64,000 bases of DNA, taken from the NCBI GenBank assembly GCA_963971285.1, contig OZ020244.1:5704001-5768000 (forward strand), written 5' to 3'. Position 1 is the stretch's first letter. The number at the start of each line of letters is the position of its first letter. Below, piece after piece: positions 61,875 through 64,000 of the stretch. The notes below the pieces were generated by a model. It was given only the letters and a program-made list of their open reading frames with translations, did not search any database and had not been told where the DNA came from. This DNA is from Astropecten irregularis (Eukaryota; Echinodermata; Asteroidea; Paxillosida; Astropectinidae). The position numbers and the translations under genes were made by a program.

Positions 61875-63211
61875 TTTGATTCATGTAAAACGCCGCAATA
61901 TGGTGGCAGTTACTATTTGATTCATGTAAAGCACCGCAATTTGACTACAGTTACTATTTTATTAATTTAAAAACGACGCAATATGATGGCAGTTACTATT
62001 TTACTCATGTAACCACCGGAATATGACAACAGTTACTATCTGATTCATATAAAACATCAGAATATGATGACAGTTACTGTACTAGTTCATGTAAAGCGGC
62101 CAATATGATGACAGTTACTATTTTATTCATGGAAAACCCCGGAATATGACAACAGTTACTATCTGATTCATATAAAACACCAGAATATGATGACAGTTAC
62201 TGTACTATTTGATTCATGTAAAACGCCGCAATATGGTGGCAGTTACTATTTGATTCATGTAAAGCACCGCAATTTGACTACAGTTACTATTTTATTAATT
62301 TAAAAACGACGCAATATGATGGCAGTTACTATTTTACTCATGTAACCACCGGAATATGACAACAGTTACTATCTGATTCATATAAAACATCAGAATATGA
62401 TGACAGTTACTGTACTAGTTCATGTAAAGCGGCCAATATGATGACAGTTACTATTTTATTCATGGAAAACCCCGGAATATGACAACAGTTACTATCTGAT
62501 TCATATAAAACACCAGAATATGATGACAGTTACTGTACTATTTGATTCATGTAAAACGCCGCAATATGGTGGCAGTTACTATTTGATTCATGTAAAGCAC
62601 CGCAATTTGACTACAGTTACTATTTTATTAATTTAAAAACGACGCAATATGATGGCAGTTACTATTTTACTCATGTAACCACCGGAATATGACAACAGTT
62701 ACTATCCGATTCATATAAAACATCAGAATATGATGACAGTTACTGTACTAGTTCATGTAAAGCGGCCAATATGATGACAGTTACTATTTTATTCATGGAA
62801 AACCCCGGAATATGACAACAGTTACTATCTGATTCATATAAAACACCAGAATATGATGACAGTTACTGTACTATTTGATTCATGTAAAACGCCGCAATAT
62901 GGTGGCAGTTACTATTTGATTCATGTAAAGCACCGCAATTTGACTACAGTTACTATTTTATTAATTTAAAAACGACGCAATATGATGGCAGTTACTATTT
63001 TACTCATGTAACCACCGGAATATGACAACAGTTACTATCTGATTCATATAAAACATCAGAATATGATGACAGTTACTGTACTATTTGATTCATGTAAAAC
63101 ACCACAATATGATGACAGTTACTATTTTATTCATGGAAAACCCCGGAATATGACAACAGTTACTATCTGATTCATATAAAACACCAGAATATGATGACAG
63201 TTACTGTACTA
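61875..63211. repeat. 333-bp higher-order repeat, four copies
   Basis: Copies start at 61875, 62208, 62541 and 62874; the last is 338 bp. Intact although the core of this unit is deleted. Confidence 0.92.
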
Positions 63212-63313
63212 TTTGATTCATGTAAAACGCCACAATATGATGGCAGTTACTATTTGATTCATGTAAAACGCCACAATATGGTGACAGTTACTATTTTATT
63301 CATGGAAAACACT

Positions 63314-64000
63314 GATGCAAAAAGGGGGTAAAAATCCGAGTGCGGGGTCCGAGGGTTTCTTACACCCGACGGTCGCAGAGGGGTCAAGCAGTGGGGTCAA
63401 GGACCCGCCGTGCCGCACGACCGAGGCCTTCGCAGCGAATTTTTTTTTAAATCTTTAAGTGTACGCCGTAACTTCAACATTTCCAATTAGGAAATTTAAC
63501 AGGTATAAAAAACACTCACACATAGAATCACGGAGACAGGCTTAATATTAAACTGTTCCTCCTGACATTTCAAACGAGAAATAAAAAGATGCAAAAGTTA
63601 AGCAGACCGTCAGGTGTTCAGGGGCACGCGATTCACCGGGATACTTTCAACCAGCTTACCGGCTCCCATATAGTACCCATAGGCTTACTGGCAAGCCGAC
63701 TACTGCATATCCTCCCCACCATTGAGACCTTAGCCTGACATGCAAAGCTCTGAAGGACTAAGAGGGAGAAACAAGGCGGCCCCTGGACCATCGCGGTGCC
63801 AGGGTCCGCACATGCCATGTTCCATTCATTATCAGAGAGTCAGGATCGGAGAATCGAACCCAGGCTGCCGGAAGTCTGAGCGGTGGTACCATCGCTTATC
63901 CCACCGAGCCAGAAGCGTTGGTGACAACCCGGCAGTTTCTAAAACTATTTATACCAGACAATTGACAGGAGAAAAACATTAAACAAAATTACTGAGAGCA
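63314..64000. repeat. Partial megasatellite unit 17
   Basis: Mini core, T run and most of the SINE-like block; cut by the window edge. tRNA-like A is complete at 63839-63918; tRNA-like B starts at 63995 and is truncated. Confidence 0.9.

Larger units (their letters stand above)
60375..63313. repeat. Megasatellite unit 16 (2939 bp, core deleted)
   Basis: Exactly 858 bp shorter than the 3797 standard. The long core and the first part of the alpha arm are missing: sequence jumps at the monomer TACTATTTGATTCATGTAAA near 61580 from the pre-core monomers to the GCACCGCAATTTGGCTAC monomer. In unit 15 the two copies of that 20-mer start at 57781 and 58639, 858 bp apart. Confidence 0.94.

Overview
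This is eukaryotic, probably metazoan, non-genic DNA. About 91% of the window is one megasatellite: 16 complete units plus two partial units, all in the same orientation. Each unit is 2.6-3.8 kb in its simple form. One intact 5.6 kb Ngaro-type (DIRS-order) tyrosine-recombinase retrotransposon sits inside the array at 43228-48862. I see no host protein-coding gene, rRNA, CRISPR array or bacterial feature. An aquatic invertebrate (mollusc, echinoderm or lancelet-like) would fit a Ngaro element carrying an SGNH hydrolase plus tRNA-derived repeats, but the species cannot be named from this sequence.

Unit plan, in order on the + strand: (i) a 126 bp truncated GC-rich 'mini core'; (ii) a run of 8-10 T; (iii) a SINE-like block of about 630 bp containing two tandem tRNA-like sequences, A and B, on the minus strand with recognisable Pol III A and B boxes; (iv) a spacer of about 400 bp with GAGACGTCTC-type palindromes; (v) about 140 bp of 41-bp monomers; (vi) the full 352 bp GC-rich 'long core', whose first part is a diverged paralogue of the mini core; (vii) a minisatellite arm of 36-46 bp monomers running to the next mini core.

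Unit lengths are quantised. The spacings 2584, 3464, 3797 and 3124 are largely explained by 333 bp steps: the right part of the arm is a higher-order repeat of eight monomers (333 bp) present in 2, 3 or 4 copies. Units 3-5 and 9-11 are separated by exactly 20,563 bp and share unit order and private variants, so multi-unit blocks have been copied. The left edge (1-3887) is a near copy of 52522-56574.

Region by region: 1-1303 partial unit (arm only); 1304-34296 ten regular units; 34297-43227 a rearranged zone with a second core type (type 2, 361 bp) and a more homogeneous 41-bp arm; 43228-48862 Ngaro element; 48864-50844 rest of unit 12; 50845-63313 units 13-16, including an exact 858 bp monomer-to-monomer deletion in unit 16; 63314-64000 partial unit 17.

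The Ngaro element carries four open frames on the + strand: a zinc-finger Gag-like protein, RT-RNase H, a tyrosine recombinase and an SGNH hydrolase. All catalytic motifs look intact. The RT-RH and SGNH frames lack a convincing ATG, so frameshifting, re-initiation or splicing is inferred. The tRNA-like sequences have good boxes but broken acceptor stems and are called tRNA-derived, not functional tRNAs.
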